DNA of 64,000 nucleotides, taken from the NCBI GenBank assembly GCA_964636865.1, contig CAZWVJ010000008.1:8109-72108 (forward strand), written 5' to 3'. A program made the position numbers and the translations under genes. Under the pieces are notes generated by a model. The model saw nothing but the letters and a program-made list of their open reading frames with translations, was not told the origin of the DNA and made no database searches. Shown here piece after piece: positions 9,526-18,363 of this stretch. The stretch comes from B1SED10-75 sp964636865. Its GTDB lineage: Bacteria; Bacillota; Dethiobacteria; DTU022; PWGO01. The first letter of the stretch is position 1; every line of letters starts with the position of its first letter.

Positions 9526-9627
9526 TTTTATGTGTTGCAAATTACAGATTATATTTTTTATGTTTCAACATCAAAAGATTTCTTTCTTTTTCCTGAAGAA
9601 GGAATTTAACTGGGGGGAAGGGTAAAA

Positions 9628-10941
9628 TTGCTTAAGTCACTGCCTCTTTGGGGTAAAATTGCTTATGGCGGCGGTGCAGCCGGATGGACCCTTTTAGAAA
9701 GGGTTATTCTTACCTGGCTTTTTTATTTCTATATTACCAGCCCCATAGAAGGTGTAGAGGCCTTATTGGGTCCCATGGCGTTTGGTTTCATCATGTTTGG
9801 GGGAAGAGTGATTGATGCCATTGCTGATCCCCTGGTTGCCCGTTTTTCAGATAATTACAGCAGTAGATTGGGGCGAAGAATGCCATTCATGCTTGTGGGG
9901 GGGATAATATATGCCGCAGCATTTTTGGCTTTATTTTATCCACCCGTGGCCGAGCAATCTGCCTGGAACAGTGTTCACCTGGTTTTTTTTCTGGGGCTCT
10001 TTTACTTCATGTTTACTGCTTATGTGTGTCCTTACCTGGCTTTGCTTCCTGAATTAGCCCGAACCAAATCTGACCGGGTAGATTTATCTACTTCCAAGGC
10101 TGTTTTTACTATGTTGGGAGCAGGCGTAGCGATGTTGGGTTCCAGTATCTTGTTGGGATATACAGATTTCCATACCATGATCTGGATCATGGCGTTAATA
10201 GCCCTAATTTTTCTTTATATCCCCGCATTTATTAAGGAAAAACATTATGCTGAAGCCCGGCCGGCTAACATGGGCCTTTTGGATGCGGTAAAAACTACCT
10301 TTCAAAACAGGCCTTTTAGGATTTATTTGGTGGGTAGTATGGCCTTGTGGTTTGGGTTTAATATTATTAGCCTTAATTTGCCTCTTTATGTGACCGAATT
10401 GCTTGGCAGGCCGGAAGAAGATATGGCTGTAATGTTTGCTGCTTGGGGAACAGCTGTGGTTGCTTTTTTCCTCATCAATTTCCTGGCTAAAAAATGGGGT
10501 TTAAAATTTGTTATGCTTATTGCCATGATAGTTTTTGTGATAAGTTTGCCTTTACTTTACTTCATGGTAGATCCCTTTTGGAATATACCGCCTACTGTTC
10601 TCTGGTTCTTTTCTATGGGGTTGGCGGGTTTTTCCATTGCCGGAGTTCTTATAGTACCCGATGCTATTGTGGCTACAATATCGGATATGGAAGAAAAGAT
10701 TACAGGGCAGAGAAGAGAGGCCATGTACTATGGTGTCCAGGGTTTTTTTCTCAAATTAACCATAGGAATATCCACCGTTGTTACCGGAGGTTTGGTAGAA
10801 TTTTTTGGTCGGCCTCTGGGCGTTCAACTGACCGGGCCGGTTGCGGCTTTAATAATTTTGCTCGGAGCCATTTTCTTTTTACGCTATCCCGAACAAGAAG
10901 TAATGCAAGCCAGTGAAGAAATACAAAGCGGTTTAGAATAA
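9628..10941 (+). CDS. GPH-family sugar/cation symporter
   Basis: A 437-residue transporter starting at TTG 9628 with a purine-rich site (GGGGGGAAGGG) upstream. It has about 12 membrane segments and the glycoside-pentoside-hexuronide pattern: an early DAIADPLVARFSD motif and SRLGRRMPFM after helix 2. GPH carriers (MelB, XylP, UidB types) import sugars or glycosides with Na+ or H+. A second GPH gene lies at 59769 in the uronate locus; this one has no sugar genes beside it, so its substrate is open. It stands as a single gene. Confidence 0.85.
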   Translation: MLKSLPLWGKIAYGGGAAGWTLLERVILTWLFYFYITSPIEGVEALLGPMAFGFIMFGGRVIDAIADPLVARFSDNYSSRLGRRMPFMLVGGIIYAAAFLALFYPPVAEQSAWNSVHLVFFLGLFYFMFTAYVCPYLALLPELARTKSDRVDLSTSKAVFTMLGAGVAMLGSSILLGYTDFHTMIWIMALIALIFLYIPAFIKEKHYAEARPANMGLLDAVKTTFQNRPFRIYLVGSMALWFGFNIISLNLPLYVTELLGRPEEDMAVMFAAWGTAVVAFFLINFLAKKWGLKFVMLIAMIVFVISLPLLYFMVDPFWNIPPTVLWFFSMGLAGFSIAGVLIVPDAIVATISDMEEKITGQRREAMYYGVQGFFLKLTIGISTVVTGGLVEFFGRPLGVQLTGPVAALIILLGAIFFLRYPEQEVMQASEEIQSGLE

Positions 10942-11266
10942 TAATGGGGCAAGGAGCAGTGATTTGGCAACATTTTGGTTTTCTCATCTATATTATTTGA
11001 GATAGAATTAAAAGTTATTAAAGTATTTAGCCGGACAGCCTTGACAACAAAGATAATCATATTATGAAATTTTCCGGCAGGCAAAAATTTTATTTAATAA
11101 GGAACCTTATTTATATTATTTTAGTCATAAGAGTAAACAAACATTTTTCATATTTCATAAGCGGAGCATTATTAGTTAAAAGATTAAAAATGGAATCTTA
11201 TTAGCAATTATATAGTGGTGCATTATGTCATAATGAAAAAGGGATTTTACACAAGGGGGAATTCGT
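10942..11266. other. AT-rich spacer
   Basis: 325 bases between the GPH symporter and the DUF4349 lipoprotein. No gene, strong hairpin or recognised RNA was seen; it probably holds the promoter of the lipoprotein gene. Confidence 0.5.
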
Positions 11267-12160
11267 ATGAAACGCTTATTAGTATTTTGCCTGATCTTGC
11301 TAATGGTGACGGGTTTGGGGGGAATTATATTTACAGGTTGTGGTTTGGATGAGGAGGTTAGTGAAGATGTTGCTGTACCTCCGGATGCTGAGATGGAACA
11401 AGAACTAATGAGGACGGAAGAAGATGTAGCCGATTTTGCCAATGAAATAGAAACTAATGAGGACAACGATGTAAGCGGGGCAGAAGTTGAGGAAAAAATT
11501 ATAAAAGAAGGCTGGGTGGAATACGTTACCGATGATGTGGAAGCAAAAGTGGAAGAAGTTGAACAAATAGTGGAAGAATACGAAGGACATATTCAAGAAT
11601 CTTCCTTCAGTAAAATGAATGATCGCGCGAAAGCCAGGTTAAATATAAGAATTGAAAGCAATCTTTTTGAATCTGTTTATGGAGCTCTGGGAGAAATAGA
11701 AGATCTGGTAGAAAAAGAAAGTACTACCGAAGATATCACTATGGAATACGTGGATCTTAAACGTAGGTTAGAAGTATATGAAGCCCAGGAAGAACGTTAC
11801 CTGGAAATGTTAGAAGAAGCTGAAAACATTGAAGAAATGCTGGAAGTAGAAAAAGAATTGGAAAAAATAAGATTAGAAATTGAAAGTTATAAGGGTAAAA
11901 TTAATTACTTTGACAGTGTTACCGACTATTCTTACATTGATGTTACGGTGGAAGAGAAAAAAGCTGTAGCGGCTGCCCAGACTCCTGATAACGTGTGGGA
12001 AGAGTTTGTATTTTCATTATCTGAGGGGTGGCAATTTTTCTCTGCGGTAGTTGTTTCCATGGTATCTTCCATTATCTGGGGTCTTCCTTTCATTATTACC
12101 CTTGGTATTCTTATTTTTGTGGTGATAAAAATAAGAAAGAGAAGCATAGCGCGGGAATAA
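11267..12160 (+). CDS. DUF4349 lipoprotein
   Basis: A 297-residue protein with GGGGGGA upstream of ATG 11267. The N-terminus is a signal peptide with a lipobox-like FTGC (Cys25). An acidic linker follows, then the DUF4349 domain with its beta strands and a long E/K-rich coiled coil at about residues 160-215, and one C-terminal membrane helix (about 255-285) followed by a basic tail. It would therefore be anchored at both ends on the outer side of the membrane. DUF4349 has no established function; cell-envelope roles are assumed. It is a single gene ahead of a terminator-like hairpin. Confidence 0.85.
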   Translation: MKRLLVFCLILLMVTGLGGIIFTGCGLDEEVSEDVAVPPDAEMEQELMRTEEDVADFANEIETNEDNDVSGAEVEEKIIKEGWVEYVTDDVEAKVEEVEQIVEEYEGHIQESSFSKMNDRAKARLNIRIESNLFESVYGALGEIEDLVEKESTTEDITMEYVDLKRRLEVYEAQEERYLEMLEEAENIEEMLEVEKELEKIRLEIESYKGKINYFDSVTDYSYIDVTVEEKKAVAAAQTPDNVWEEFVFSLSEGWQFFSAVVVSMVSSIIWGLPFIITLGILIFVVIKIRKRSIARE

Positions 12161-12285
12161 AAGTTAAAGAGAATAATTTTACTATTTTTTTAGGCGAAGT
12201 TTTGTCCATAAACTGAGAAATTATTATAATTCACTTTGTTAGAAATTGTAAAATTTGCTTTGCGGGAAATTCCTATATGAACTCT

Positions 12286-12316
12286 AAATCCCACTGCTTT
12301 TGTAGTGGGATTTTTT
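12286..12316 (+). terminator. Terminator-like hairpin with T run
   Basis: AAATCCCACT pairs with AGTGGGATTT around an 8-base loop and runs into six Ts. It would terminate transcription from the DUF4349 gene. Its left arm is shared with the hairpin at 12433. Confidence 0.72.
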
Positions 12317-12350
12317 CAAAATGCTTATTTTAGAGGTGCGGTAGTGTTTG

Positions 12351-12379
12351 TTGACATATACCAATAATAACCATAAAAT
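12351..12379 (+). promoter_or_regulatory. Predicted sigma-A promoter for the UPF0251 gene
   Basis: TTGACA at 12351-12356, a 17-base spacer, then TAAAAT at 12374-12379. It points toward the UPF0251 gene 190 bases downstream, so the transcript would carry the hairpin at 12433-12460 in its leader. Confidence 0.55.
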
Positions 12380-12432
12380 GTTTATAAGAATATAAGTGAT
12401 AGTAGGCGAAAAATTACGAGAAAAACAAGCAG

Positions 12433-12460
12433 AAATCCCACTGCTTTAGCTGTGGGAGTA
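12433..12460 (+). repeat. Hairpin resembling an IS200/IS605 element end
   Basis: CCCAC / GTGGG with an inner GC-TTTA-GC helix, followed by GAGTATGTCAA. The shape (short GC hairpin with a TTTA tip followed by a TCAA end) recalls right ends of IS200/IS605 elements from memory. No transposase gene is present, so at most this is a remnant. Confidence 0.4.
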
Positions 12461-12567
12461 TGTCAATCAAATAGTGATAGTAATTTTGTCAAATATACTA
12501 TAAAATGTAACAATAAAGAAGTGATAAATTGACAAAATAACTTTTAAAAAGTACAAGGAGGTATAAA

Positions 12568-12903
12568 ATGCCCAGACCCCCGAAAAGACGCAGAGTAGAA
12601 TTTATGCCCGAGGTTACATATTTTAAACCGGCAGGTGTCCCCTTGCGTGAGTTAGAAGATAAATCACTTAACATCGAAGAGCTGGAAGCTATACGTTTAA
12701 AGGATGTTGAAGGATTGGATCAACAGGATGGAGCTGACAAAATGAATGTATCCAGAGCTACTTTTCAGAAAGTACTAGTTTCTGCCCGTGCCAAAATTGC
12801 CGAAGCATTGGTTTACGGCAAAGCCATTAGGGTTGAGGGAGGAATATATTCTTATAGAAACGATGCAGGTAGGCATAGACACGGCCACGGCCACAACAAA
12901 TAA
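12568..12903 (+). CDS. UPF0251 (DUF134) predicted DNA-binding protein
   Basis: A 111-residue protein with AAGGAGG upstream of ATG 12568. It opens with the family signature MPRPPKRRRV and carries a helix-turn-helix (about residues 45-85) with LEAIRLKDVEGLDQQ and NVSRATFQ, similar to sigma-70 region 4-like folds. The C-terminus ends in a histidine-rich tail (RHRHGHGHNK) that could bind metal. Family members are presumed transcription regulators; targets are unknown and no partner gene lies nearby. Confidence 0.88.
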   Translation: MPRPPKRRRVEFMPEVTYFKPAGVPLRELEDKSLNIEELEAIRLKDVEGLDQQDGADKMNVSRATFQKVLVSARAKIAEALVYGKAIRVEGGIYSYRNDAGRHRHGHGHNK

Positions 12904-12904
12904 A

Positions 12905-12942
12905 AAAGGTGTCAGACCTTGATATTGACATAGAATCCATAT
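12905..12942 (+). repeat. Copy 1 of a dispersed 28-38 base motif
   Basis: Starts AAAGGTGTCAGACC and continues TTGATATTGACA; near-identical to sequences at 21685 and 28851. It starts inside the run of As directly after the UPF0251 stop codon. Confidence 0.7.
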
Positions 12943-13637
12943 TATGAAAAACTTTTTCCTTCGGAGTATTTTCCTTCGTAAATTAATTATTAATCAAATC
13001 TGCAGTGAAACATTTCCGCTTTCGCTTCGCTTAGAAGCTGGAGCTTCCTGTTCAATATGGCTAATGCCACTTAAATTTCCATTTTAGATTTTTTAGAATA
13101 AATTTTTCCTGGTTATTGTCAAGATAAGCTAAAAAGTATAAAATAATTATAAAATTATAATAATTTAAAGTATGCCACATAAGTTACTCTTTTTGCTGCA
13201 ACTTATATTTTATTCATATCTTATTCATAGAACTTCTCCCTTAAAACCCTGGATAAATCCTCCCAGAAAATCTTTTTTAGTTGAAGCTTCTTCTTCCTAA
13301 TTAATTTTGTAATACTGCTACATAATTCTTAATTAAAGCATGGAGGTGATGTTTTGGTTTCGCTATCCTAATTGAGAAGACGGAGAGGTGCGTTTATGGG
13401 GCAAATGGATAATATATAAATATTAATGAAAGTTACCTCTAATATGGCCAGTGAATCAATAGTTAAAGGAATGGAATTGGAAGTGTTTATATGGTTAATC
13501 CCGGGCAAAAGATAAGACAACAGGATAATATTGATAGCGAGAGGGGAGGTAAAACTTGAATTATTCTTCTACTTAAAAATAGAAAAGGTGCGGTTTTCGG
13601 GGAGCGCCCAAATTTTATCCGAAGGGAGTGTTTTGTT
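12943..13637. other. Long AT-rich spacer
   Basis: About 695 bases with no supported gene upstream of the acyl-CoA synthetase. It holds a 34-base repeat copy at 13035-13068. A few AGGAGG-like sites near 13343 and 13545 lead only to frames under 10 codons. Confidence 0.5.
13035..13068 (+). repeat. 34-base repeat, copy A
   Basis: Matches 31230-31263 at 29 of 34 positions (core GGAGCTTCCTG then TCAATA and GGCT). The nearby sequence can fold into a small hairpin. It may derive from a mobile element. Confidence 0.55.
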
Positions 13638-15524
13638 ATGGCTGAAGAAAAAATAGTTAAGAGTCAGGAGTTGGAAATATTTAGAAGGTCTACCCTGGGG
13701 GAAATTCTTTATACAGCGGTGAGAGTGGAACCTGAAGTGGTAGCTATTTCTTACCGTGAACCGGGAAAAGAAAATTTTATCAGCCTTACTTATCTTGATT
13801 TGGGGAGAGAGGTAAAGGCTCTGGCAATGGGACTGCTTTACCTGGGAATCCAAAAAGGTGACAAAATCAGTATTTTGGCCGAAACACGGTACGAATGGCC
13901 CCTGGCAGATTTTGCGATTCTTACCACCGGTGGAGTTACCGTCACCATTTACCCTACTTTATCCCCTTCCTCGGTGGAATATATTATTAATGACTCGGAT
14001 ACCCAGATGCTTTTTGTGGAAGATCAGGAACAGCTGGACAAAGTAATGGAAGTTTCAGACAAAATATCTCATTTAAAATATATAATTACCATGGAAAAGA
14101 CAGATAAGCCGTGGAGTAATATTTACACTTTGCAAGAAATCCAGGAAATGGGTAGAAATTATAATTATGATCCCTTCAAATACGATGAAGTACAGCAGAG
14201 CATTCATCCGGATGATTTATGCAGCATTGTTTATTCCAGCGGGACAACAGGTCAGCCCAAGGGTGTTATGTTATCTCATTGGAACTTCGTCTCTAACCTT
14301 TTTGCGCTGAGAGAAGTAGTGCAGTACTCCTCAGGTGATGATATGCTGGTTTTTTTGCCGTTTGCGCATGTATACATGCGTGTGGTCTATTTTGCCGCCT
14401 TGGCGGGTAGGCAAACATGTTACTTCAGCCGACCGGACAGGTTGGCCGAGGATCTTCCCGTGGTAAGACCGGTGGTAATGACGGCAGTTCCCCGCCTGTG
14501 GGAAAGAGTTTACGACCGTATGGTACAGCGAGTAGAATCTTCCCGCATCACCCGCCGTCTCATTTTTTACTGGGCAGCCCGCATTGCTCGTGAAATGGGG
14601 CAGTATCGGAGCAAAAAAATTGAGCCACCGCCGCGGTTGAAAAGAAAGCACCGCCTGGCCGAGCGCATTGTCTACAAAAGACTTCGAGCAATGGCAGGGC
14701 TGGACCGCCTCAAAACCTGTGTATCGGCCGGCAGTGCCATGCCCAAAGACCTGGCCTATTTTTATAACGGCATAGGTTTCCCCCTTCTGGAGGGTTACGG
14801 ATTGACCGAAACTGCCGCCCCGGCGAATATCAATCCTTCGCATGATTTTAGGCCCGGATCTATCGGCCCACCGTTGCCGGGCGTGGAGCAAAAAATTGCG
14901 GAAGACGGTGAAATTTTAATCCGAGGACATAACGTGATGATGGGTTATTACAAATTGCCGGACGAAACGAAAGAATCTTTCACTGAGGATGGATGGTTGA
15001 AAACCGGCGACATCGGGGAATTTGACGAAGAGGGTTATCTTTATTTTAAAGAAAGGAAGAAACACCTTCTGGTCTTATCCACGGGCAAAAATGTAGCCCC
15101 CCTTCCCATTGAGGACAAACTGAAAGAAAGCCCCTGGGTGGAAGAGGCCGTGGTGATAGGCGATGATAAGAAGTATGTTTCTGCGTTGATTCAGCCCCAG
15201 TTTAGTAAGTTGCTTGATTTCGCCCGGACAAACGCTATTAATTTCGATGAAAACCTTACCGAATATGCCCCGGACCAGGCTGGAGAAGAAGTTCCTGTAA
15301 AGGTCGACCCGGCTTTGCTTGCTCATGAAAAAGTGCAAGAGATATTCCGGCAGGCGGTTGAGGAAGCCAACCGCTTTTTCAATGACTTTGAACAGGTTAA
15401 AAAATTTCAACTTCTGGATAATGCAATTTCTCAGGAAAGAGGAGAATTAACTCCTACTTTAAAGATTAAGAGGAACATTATGGCATCTAATTATGGGGAA
15501 TTAATTGACACATTATATGAGTAA
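13638..15524 (+). CDS. Long-chain acyl-CoA synthetase (AMP-forming)
   Basis: A 628-residue ANL-superfamily ligase with GAAGGGAGTG upstream of ATG 13638. It would activate a fatty or other carboxylic acid to its CoA thioester with ATP. Motifs: phosphate loop YSSGTTGQPKG near residue 198, GYGLTET near 388, the TGDIGEFDEEGYL region near 455 and a hinge ERKKHLL near 472; the C-terminal lysine region is less clear. The long insert between 290 and 360 fits FadD15/LACS-like enzymes rather than acetyl-CoA synthetase. It precedes the acyl-CoA degradation operon by about 650 bases, so it could supply its substrate. Chain-length preference cannot be read. Confidence 0.88.
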   Translation: MAEEKIVKSQELEIFRRSTLGEILYTAVRVEPEVVAISYREPGKENFISLTYLDLGREVKALAMGLLYLGIQKGDKISILAETRYEWPLADFAILTTGGVTVTIYPTLSPSSVEYIINDSDTQMLFVEDQEQLDKVMEVSDKISHLKYIITMEKTDKPWSNIYTLQEIQEMGRNYNYDPFKYDEVQQSIHPDDLCSIVYSSGTTGQPKGVMLSHWNFVSNLFALREVVQYSSGDDMLVFLPFAHVYMRVVYFAALAGRQTCYFSRPDRLAEDLPVVRPVVMTAVPRLWERVYDRMVQRVESSRITRRLIFYWAARIAREMGQYRSKKIEPPPRLKRKHRLAERIVYKRLRAMAGLDRLKTCVSAGSAMPKDLAYFYNGIGFPLLEGYGLTETAAPANINPSHDFRPGSIGPPLPGVEQKIAEDGEILIRGHNVMMGYYKLPDETKESFTEDGWLKTGDIGEFDEEGYLYFKERKKHLLVLSTGKNVAPLPIEDKLKESPWVEEAVVIGDDKKYVSALIQPQFSKLLDFARTNAINFDENLTEYAPDQAGEEVPVKVDPALLAHEKVQEIFRQAVEEANRFFNDFEQVKKFQLLDNAISQERGELTPTLKIKRNIMASNYGELIDTLYE

Positions 15525-16170
15525 AGTCATCTTTCCATAATGTGTTCACATTTCTCAATTCATGAGGTTTTATTGCTTAAAGTTATTTGTAGGGATGATT
15601 TTTATAGAATTACGTCCGAGAAAACCTTAAACTTTAGTCCGAAAAGTCGTCACTTTCTTTATGTTCCGGTAATAAAAACGCCAATTCAAGGTACATAAGT
15701 ATAAAGCATCCCTGGTTTTTTTTAACTAAAAATTTAAAAAAAATAATAAAAATGTATTGCTAAAAAATACTTAAAGATATAAAATATTTATAAATTGCAT
15801 AATATTCAAAAATGGTTGCAATTTCGAAGCTAACGAACATATCTAATTTCTCTCATTGTTTTGTAATATTTTCAGCTCCTAAATTATCTGCTTAATTATC
15901 ACTATTAATAATTTTATCAAAGCAAAATTATTTTTAATATTTGCAGCTTAGTTCTCATAGTTTTCCTTTAATTAAATACTTATAGCGACGTCAGTTATCA
16001 GTTGGCAATAAATAAACAGGGGGTGGTATGATTTTTATATCTCCAAATTAATTATATCCCCTTATTAAAGTTGCTGTTTTGATGTTTCTCTGAGAAATAT
16101 TGGAAGTACACGAGGATGTTTTTATGCAACCCGTAATTTGTATTTTTGGAAAGGAGATAATTGGTTCATT
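15525..16170. other. AT-rich spacer
   Basis: About 645 bases of very AT-rich DNA before the BKACE gene. No gene or clear structured RNA was recognised; it presumably carries the operon promoter. Confidence 0.5.
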
Positions 16171-17061
16171 ATGAGAGAAAAGCATGTAAGTGAACTTTTG
16201 AGAGAAAAGGTAGTTATTAGCTGCGCTTTAACCGGAGGAGCTACCATGAAATATCAAAATGAATCGGTGCCTTATACTCCGGAAGAGTTTGCCGAGGAAA
16301 GCTACAAGTGTTGGCAGTCGGGCGCTTCTGTGGTGCATATCCATGTTAGAGATCCGGACACCGGCATGGCCACAGAGGACATTGATTTAATAAGGCCCAC
16401 TATAGAAGGCATTAGGGAAAGGTGCCCGGAATTGATTATTAATATGAGTTCGGCTATCCGCCCCTTCATATCGGCTGAAGAACGCATTTTTCCCATCAAA
16501 GAAATGCAACCGGATATGGCTTCTCTAAACACCAATTCCATGAATTTTGCCCTGGCGGATCATGCTACAGGTGAGATCAAGCTTGAATTTATTTTTGAAA
16601 ACACTTTTCAAATGCTTTTTGATTTTGCATCAACGATGAGGGAAAACAAAGTAAAACCGGAATTAGAAGTTTATGATATGAGTGGTCTCTATAACGTTAT
16701 GTTGGCCAATAAACAAAATATTTTGGATGATCCGTTGCACTTTCAATTTGTCTTTGGAGTGGCGGGAGGAGTGCCTTTTTCTCCCGGCAATTTAGCCCGC
16801 ATGTATGAAGTACTTCCCGAAGGATCTTCCTGGTCTGTTTGTGGCGTAGGGCCTAACCAGATAGCTGCGGCGTATGCGGCCGCCGCTTATGGCGGGCATA
16901 TACGCGTGGGCTTAGAAGACAACACCCGTATGTATAACCGGGAACTGGCTAAAGGTAATTATGAACAGGTAGAATGGGCCGTTAAGGTAACCGAACTGTG
17001 CGGGCGTGAAGTGGCTACTCCGGTAGAAGCCCGGGATATTTTTAACCTTTACAGCCGATAA
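16171..17061 (+). CDS. Beta-keto acid cleavage enzyme (BKACE, DUF849)
   Basis: A 296-residue TIM-barrel enzyme. ATG 16171 is chosen because similarity starts at KVVISCALTGG; an AAGGAG lies 14 bases upstream, and a frame extension to 16138 has no such site. Family motifs: ALTGG, the zinc-binding HIHVRDPDTG, INMSS, PDMASLN, VFGVAGGVPFSP, and GGHIRVGLEDN. BKACE enzymes condense a beta-keto acid with acetyl-CoA and split it to acetoacetate plus a new acyl-CoA (the founding member, Kce, acts in lysine fermentation). Here it leads an operon with acyl-CoA dehydrogenase, thiolases and DUF35 proteins, so it probably channels a beta-keto acid into CoA intermediates. The exact substrate is unknown. Confidence 0.87.
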   Translation: MREKHVSELLREKVVISCALTGGATMKYQNESVPYTPEEFAEESYKCWQSGASVVHIHVRDPDTGMATEDIDLIRPTIEGIRERCPELIINMSSAIRPFISAEERIFPIKEMQPDMASLNTNSMNFALADHATGEIKLEFIFENTFQMLFDFASTMRENKVKPELEVYDMSGLYNVMLANKQNILDDPLHFQFVFGVAGGVPFSPGNLARMYEVLPEGSSWSVCGVGPNQIAAAYAAAAYGGHIRVGLEDNTRMYNRELAKGNYEQVEWAVKVTELCGREVATPVEARDIFNLYSR

Positions 17062-17121
17062 TGGCCCGGAAAAAAGATACCGGGAAATATTTTTGCTGGC
17101 AAATCCAAAGGAGGTAAATAC

Positions 17122-18264
17122 ATGGAAGATCATCCCATTTTTAATGAAGAGCACAAAGCCATTAGAAAATCAATTCGCGAGTTTGTGGAAAAAGAACTGG
17201 CGCCGTATGCCGAAGAGTGGGAGGAGAATGAAGATTTTCCTTCCTCTGTGTTCCAGCGCATGGGAGAGTTGGGTTTTTTGGGGCTTCATATGCCCGAAGA
17301 ATATGGCGGCCAGGGAGGCGATTATCTATCGGGAATTATACTGGCGGAGGAGATGATGCGTTGTAATTCCGGGGGACTGGCCATGGCGGTAGGTGTGGTT
17401 ACCGATATGGTCAGTCCTCTTTTGAACAAAGTGGGTTCTGAGGACATCAAGCAACGATTTTTGGCCCCTACCCTGGCGGGGGAAAAAATTGGTTGCCTGG
17501 GCATAACCGAACCCGATGCGGGATCTGATGTTGCCTCTATTCGGACCACTGCCCAGAAAGACGGGGATAACTGGATTATTAACGGGCAAAAGATATTTAT
17601 AACCAACGGGAACCGGGCTGATTATGCCATTGTAGTGGCTCGGGAACCCGGATCCGAAGGGCCTCAGGGAGTTAGCTTGTTTGTTCTGGAAACTGATGAT
17701 CCGGGATTTTCTGTATCCCGTAAACTGGATAAGGTGGGTATGCGCAGTTCTGATACAGCGGAGCTTGCTTTCCAGGACTGTGTAGTGCCTGATGCTAATC
17801 GATTGGGAGAAGTCGGCCAGGGTTTTTACAATATCATGTGGGAACTTCAGCCGGAAAGGCTTTTCGGAGCTATTTCATCGGTAGCCGGAGCCCAGAGGAC
17901 CTTGGATGCTACCCTTCTGTATGTGAAGGAGAGGAAGCAATTCGGAAGGCCCATATTCAAATTTCAGGCCATTCGTCATCGTCTGGCGGAATTGGCCACC
18001 GAAATCGAAGCAGCCAGACAGTTGTCATACAATGTGGCCTCCAAGATCAACATGGGTGAATTTCCCGCAAAGGAAATATCTATGGCCAAACTATTTGCCT
18101 CCAGGGTTTCTTTCAAAGTTGCCGACGAAGCCCTGCAGTTTCACGGCGGTTACGGTTATATGATGGAGTATCCCATTCAAAGGGCCTGGCGGGACAGCCG
18201 CCTGGCTCGCATTGGCGGCGGGACGGATGAGGTTATGTTGGAGATAATATCCCGGTCTCTTTAA
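17122..18264 (+). CDS. Acyl-CoA dehydrogenase
   Basis: A 380-residue FAD enzyme with AAAGGAGG upstream of ATG 17122. Signature elements: LGITEPDAGSD (about residues 126-136) and the C-terminal QFHGGYGYMMEYPIQRAWRD. The usual C-terminal catalytic Glu position is replaced (IGGGTDEV), while Glu245 in LQPERL matches the alternative base of the isovaleryl/long-chain type. It would oxidise an acyl-CoA to the enoyl-CoA and pass electrons to an ETF not encoded here. It lies 60 bases after the BKACE gene. Confidence 0.9.
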   Translation: MEDHPIFNEEHKAIRKSIREFVEKELAPYAEEWEENEDFPSSVFQRMGELGFLGLHMPEEYGGQGGDYLSGIILAEEMMRCNSGGLAMAVGVVTDMVSPLLNKVGSEDIKQRFLAPTLAGEKIGCLGITEPDAGSDVASIRTTAQKDGDNWIINGQKIFITNGNRADYAIVVAREPGSEGPQGVSLFVLETDDPGFSVSRKLDKVGMRSSDTAELAFQDCVVPDANRLGEVGQGFYNIMWELQPERLFGAISSVAGAQRTLDATLLYVKERKQFGRPIFKFQAIRHRLAELATEIEAARQLSYNVASKINMGEFPAKEISMAKLFASRVSFKVADEALQFHGGYGYMMEYPIQRAWRDSRLARIGGGTDEVMLEIISRSL

Positions 18265-18363
18265 TTAAGAATTAGCATCAACGGGAGTAGGGAGGTGAAA
18301 AGTTTTTCTTACATGAATCCATTAACTACTTCGTATATTTGACGATCCTAGGAGGTGATAAGA

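Larger units (their letters stand above)
12161..12567. other. Spacer with two related hairpins and a promoter
   Basis: 407 bases without a gene. It contains the hairpins at 12286-12316 and 12433-12460, which share an identical 15-base left part, and a good sigma-A-like promoter at 12351-12379. It may be a remnant of an IS200/IS605-type element. Confidence 0.55.

Noticed and set aside
10494..10916. 140-codon frame overlapping the GPH symporter
   Set aside because: Out-of-frame reading of the membrane-protein gene; its Cys/Arg/Tyr-rich product has no domain.
9628..10941. Assigning the first GPH symporter to uronate import
   Set aside because: No sugar genes lie near it; the paralogue at 59769 is the one linked to uronate genes.
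14331..14891. 186-codon reverse frame inside the acyl-CoA synthetase gene
   Set aside because: Antisense shadow of conserved AMP-binding motifs; no supporting start site.
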